Shown: piece after piece, positions 62,192 through 64,000 of the stretch
Layout: every line of letters starts with the position of its first letter
How positions within the stretch are numbered: the first letter of the stretch is position 1
Origin: Anthocerotibacter panamensis C109
GTDB taxonomy: Bacteria; Cyanobacteriota; Cyanobacteriia; Gloeobacterales; Anthocerotibacteraceae
DNA length: 64,000 bases
Assembly (NCBI RefSeq): GCF_018389385.1
Contig: NZ_CP062698.1
Coordinates: forward strand, 1,367,501 to 1,431,500
Reading direction: 5' to 3'
The notes under the pieces: model-generated
What the model was told of the DNA's origin: nothing
Databases searched by the model: none
What the model saw: the letters and a program-made list of their open reading frames with translations, nothing else
Translations under genes and position numbers: made by a program

Positions 62192-62560
62192 ATGCGTGGT
62201 TTGACTGTACTCAGTGCTGTTGCTATCGGGGTGCTCTTCTTGGCACCCATGGTCCAAGCCAAAGAAGTTGTCGTCAGTATGGGCTCAGCCAGCGGGCGTC
62301 TGATCTTTGAACCCAAGGAAGTAACGATTTCCAAGGGTGATACGGTGCGCTGGAAGTATGTGAAAGCGGGTCCGCACAATGTCGTCTTCGACCCCAAAAA
62401 GGTCCCGGCAGGCATTGACGCAGTGGCTCTTTCCCACAAAAAGCTCATCAGCAAAGATGACCCGACCTATGTGACCAAGTTTGATAAGCCCGGTGAATAC
62501 TACTATTTCTGCACTCCCCACAAGGGCGCAGGCATGGTTGGTGAAGTCACCGTCAAGTAA
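62192..62560 (+). CDS. petE: Plastocyanin
   Basis: A 122-residue precursor with a signal peptide (G-L-T-V-L-S-A-V-A-I-G-V-L-F-L, cleavage at V-Q-A-K) that sends it to the thylakoid lumen or, in a cell without thylakoids, the periplasm. The copper ligands are visible: His in K-A-G-P-H-N-V-V-F, then Cys-x4-His-x4-Met in Y-F-C-T-P-H-K-G-A-G-M. It carries electrons from cytochrome b6f to photosystem I. It has its own terminator. Confidence 0.97.
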   Translation: MRGLTVLSAVAIGVLFLAPMVQAKEVVVSMGSASGRLIFEPKEVTISKGDTVRWKYVKAGPHNVVFDPKKVPAGIDAVALSHKKLISKDDPTYVTKFDKPGEYYYFCTPHKGAGMVGEVTVK

Positions 62561-62568
62561 GTTTATGC

Positions 62569-62594
62569 AAAAGCCCCGGAGGACCGGGGCTTTT
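62569..62594 (+). terminator. Rho-independent terminator of petE
   Basis: A perfect 11-base stem AAAAGCCCCGG/CCGGGGCTTTT (62569-62579 and 62584-62594) with an AGGA loop. It lies 8 bases past the stop and is followed by further G/T. Confidence 0.95.
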
Positions 62595-62648
62595 GGGTTT
62601 AAGGACAGCTTGTGGTACCATGGGCGGATGTCTATTTAAAGAACGACC

Positions 62649-62897
62649 ATGTCTCGCCGCTGCACCATCACGGGTAAAAAAGCCAATAACGGCTACGCTG
62701 TCTCCCACTCCCACCGTCGGACCAAGAAGCTTCAGCAACCCAACCTCCAGTACAAAAAGCTGTGGGACCCTGAACAAGGGTGCTTTGTGCGCCTCAAGGT
62801 CTCCACTCAGACCCTCAGGACCATCCAGAAGAACGGTATCAACCAAGTAGCCCGCGAGTATGGCATCAATTTGGCTGAATACATCACAGTGGACTGA
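62649..62897 (+). CDS. rpmB: 50S ribosomal protein L28
   Basis: An 82-residue L28. It starts [15 protein letters not shown], then S-H-S-H-R-R-T-K-K and L-R-T-I-Q-K-N-G-I. Normal length for bacteria and complete. A promoter must lie between the petE terminator and the ATG at 62649. Confidence 0.97.
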   Translation: MSRRCTITGKKANNGYAVSHSHRRTKKLQQPNLQYKKLWDPEQGCFVRLKVSTQTLRTIQKNGINQVAREYGINLAEYITVD

Positions 62898-63017
62898 GCA
62901 GGGTCTTATACGCATCCATGACAGTCGCTAGCGGGGGGTCTTGTTGTATTAGCCCCCTCCCGCACGGGATAAGATAGGAGCAGGTGCCATTCGTTTGGCC
63001 TAAGAGGAGATCTGCTC

Positions 63018-63887
63018 GTGGTAGCGACAAAACCAGAGGGCTTCACCCGCGAGACCTTGGTCACTCCCGTGGGACGCCTGAACTATTATTGCAACGAGGG
63101 AGAATATTCCAAAACCCTGGTTTTTCTCCACGGCTTTGGAGGCGGTTCCTCGTCCTTTGAGTGGTCGTTGGTCTATCCCCACTTTGCCCAGGAATATCGG
63201 GTTTTGGCCCCGGATTTGCTGGGTTGGGGCTATTCAGAGCACTTGGCGCGGGACTATCAGCCCGAGGACTATCTCCATTCCATCCGTGCTTTTTTGGAGA
63301 AGACCTGTCCTCAACCTGCTATCGTCGTTGCCTCCAGCGTAGTTGCTGCTTGGATGGTGCGCCTCGCAGTCGAACATCCGCAACGCTTTGAACGGCTCGT
63401 CCTCCTCTGCCCCACCGGACTTGCGGATTTTGGACGGCCCTACTTTAATCCATTCTTCCAACTCGTCACCGCGATTCCCGGTCTAAACGGGCTGTTTTAC
63501 ACCCTAGGCATCGCCAATCGCGCCAATATTCGCAGCTTTCTCGAAAATGTCCTTTTCGCTGAATCCTCGCGGGTGACCGAGCAGATGGTCGAAGCCTACT
63601 ACACCGCTGCCACCCAACCCCAAGCTGAATACAGTGCTTTCTCTTTCCTCAAAGGGAATCTCTCGTTCGACTTGGCCCCCTGGATGCCCCGCCTCCAGAC
63701 TCCGACCGCTATCCTCTGGGGGGAGTCAGCCAACTTCGCCTCGCCCGCTCTAGGCCGTCGGTTGGCCCGTCTGAGCCCCCAAGTCAAAACCTTCGCAGTC
63801 GTCCCCGACAGCGGCACCACGCCCCAACTAGAACAACCGGAAGCGACAGCCCATCATATCCGCGAGGCTTTGTCCAAGTTGGTCTAG
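63018..63887 (+). CDS. Alpha/beta-hydrolase-fold protein, possibly without catalysis
   Basis: A 289-residue protein with GTG start. The fold is clear: V-F-L-H-G-F-G-G-G-S-S-S-F-E-W, then A-P-D-L-L-G-W-G-Y-S. At the nucleophile elbow the usual G-x-S-x-G reads V-A-S-S-V-V-A. At the C-terminus the usual G-H-x-P-H-L-E-x-P reads S-G-T-T-P-Q-L-E-Q-P, so the catalytic His is replaced. It may be a binding or scaffold protein. Cyanobacteria hold several such proteins linked to pigment or lipid metabolism. Confidence 0.8.
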   Translation: MVATKPEGFTRETLVTPVGRLNYYCNEGEYSKTLVFLHGFGGGSSSFEWSLVYPHFAQEYRVLAPDLLGWGYSEHLARDYQPEDYLHSIRAFLEKTCPQPAIVVASSVVAAWMVRLAVEHPQRFERLVLLCPTGLADFGRPYFNPFFQLVTAIPGLNGLFYTLGIANRANIRSFLENVLFAESSRVTEQMVEAYYTAATQPQAEYSAFSFLKGNLSFDLAPWMPRLQTPTAILWGESANFASPALGRRLARLSPQVKTFAVVPDSGTTPQLEQPEATAHHIREALSKLV

Positions 63888-63900
63888 AGGACCTGTCAGG

Positions 63901-64000
63901 TTATCTGCTCAACCCCTTGCGCATCAAAAGCTTATTGACTGGCTGCGCCGAGAGAAAAGGCCAAGTCCGCTCGACGCGCTCGACGCGATAACCAGCGGTA
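63901..64000 (-). CDS. C-terminal end of an unknown protein (partial)
   Basis: On the minus strand a frame enters from the right edge and ends with TAA at 63901-63903 after about 32 codons (G-Y-R-V-E-R-V-E-R-T-W-P-F-L-S-A-Q-P-V-N). It looks protein-like, but too little is present to name it. It is convergent with the preceding gene, 13 bases away. Confidence 0.4.
   Translation of the reverse strand, partial: TAGYRVERVERTWPFLSAQPVNKLLMRKGLSR

Noticed and set aside
1-64000. CRISPR arrays, ribosomal RNA genes and riboswitches
   Set aside because: Looked for by eye; no regularly spaced repeats with unique spacers, no rRNA and no recognisable riboswitch core were seen.

Overview
The window is a piece of a cyanobacterial chromosome. 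Photosynthesis markers show this directly: photosystem I subunit PsaD, plastocyanin, a plant-type 2Fe-2S ferredoxin, a cyanobacterial DUF3493 (LPA1/Rep27-like) membrane protein, a DUF2811 protein and a monoglucosyl-diacylglycerol-synthase-like glycosyltransferase. Base composition is GC-rich by eye. The six-base core of the HIP1 motif, which is abundant in many cyanobacteria, is almost absent outside one acquired segment. Together this fits an early-branching lineage such as the Gloeobacterales, but that placement is inference.

Layout. 1-8.4 kb is core: an ECF sigma/anti-sigma pair, a decayed IS200/IS605 mini-element, accD, a secreted beta-propeller protein, argF and recJ. 8.4-18.2 kb is accessory. 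It opens with type I restriction debris: an hsdS fragment, two further copies of the hsdS 3' tail, an MntA-HepT toxin-antitoxin pair, a VapB antitoxin whose toxin is broken, a GGCT-like/HEPN fusion protein and an hsdR fragment cut by an IS630-type element. Then comes an integrative island with an XRE regulator, an ORF6N protein, a minus-strand set of small overlapping genes, an intact-looking IS982 insertion, an unknown gene coupled to a broken tyrosine integrase, an array of a 10-base repeat, and a tRNA-Thr that looks like the integration site.

18.3-42.4 kb is core again: a BI-1-like membrane protein, thioesterase, TlyA, RsmA-LysS, an SDR enzyme, aspartase, PsaD, lipid synthesis (PlsC and a GT2 enzyme), MutL, a GT4 enzyme, ribosomal S12-S7 (not followed by fusA/tuf), protoporphyrinogen oxidase, a cluster of three DnaA boxes, proline iminopeptidase, HisD, a membrane-anchored J-protein, a secreted metalloprotease and a cyclase-FHA signalling protein. 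42.5-49.8 kb holds two large genes: a GH15/phosphorylase-kinase-alpha-like protein and a Pls/PosA-type non-ribosomal peptide synthetase of the kind that makes poly-amino acids.

50.3-54.2 kb is a SNF2 helicase gene with several interruptions. 54.3-57.4 kb is a redox cluster on one strand: cytochrome b, a Tat-exported molybdopterin oxidoreductase, a TlpA-like thioredoxin, CcdA and ferredoxin. It lies next to a Crp/Fnr regulator. The window closes with a TetR regulator, a lipase-like protein, a Uma2 nuclease with a repeat-encoded coiled coil, gatB, petE, rpmB and an alpha/beta-hydrolase-fold protein that appears to have lost catalytic residues.

Several apparent frameshifts in otherwise good genes fall in or beside short homopolymers, so sequencing or assembly indels must be kept in mind alongside true decay.
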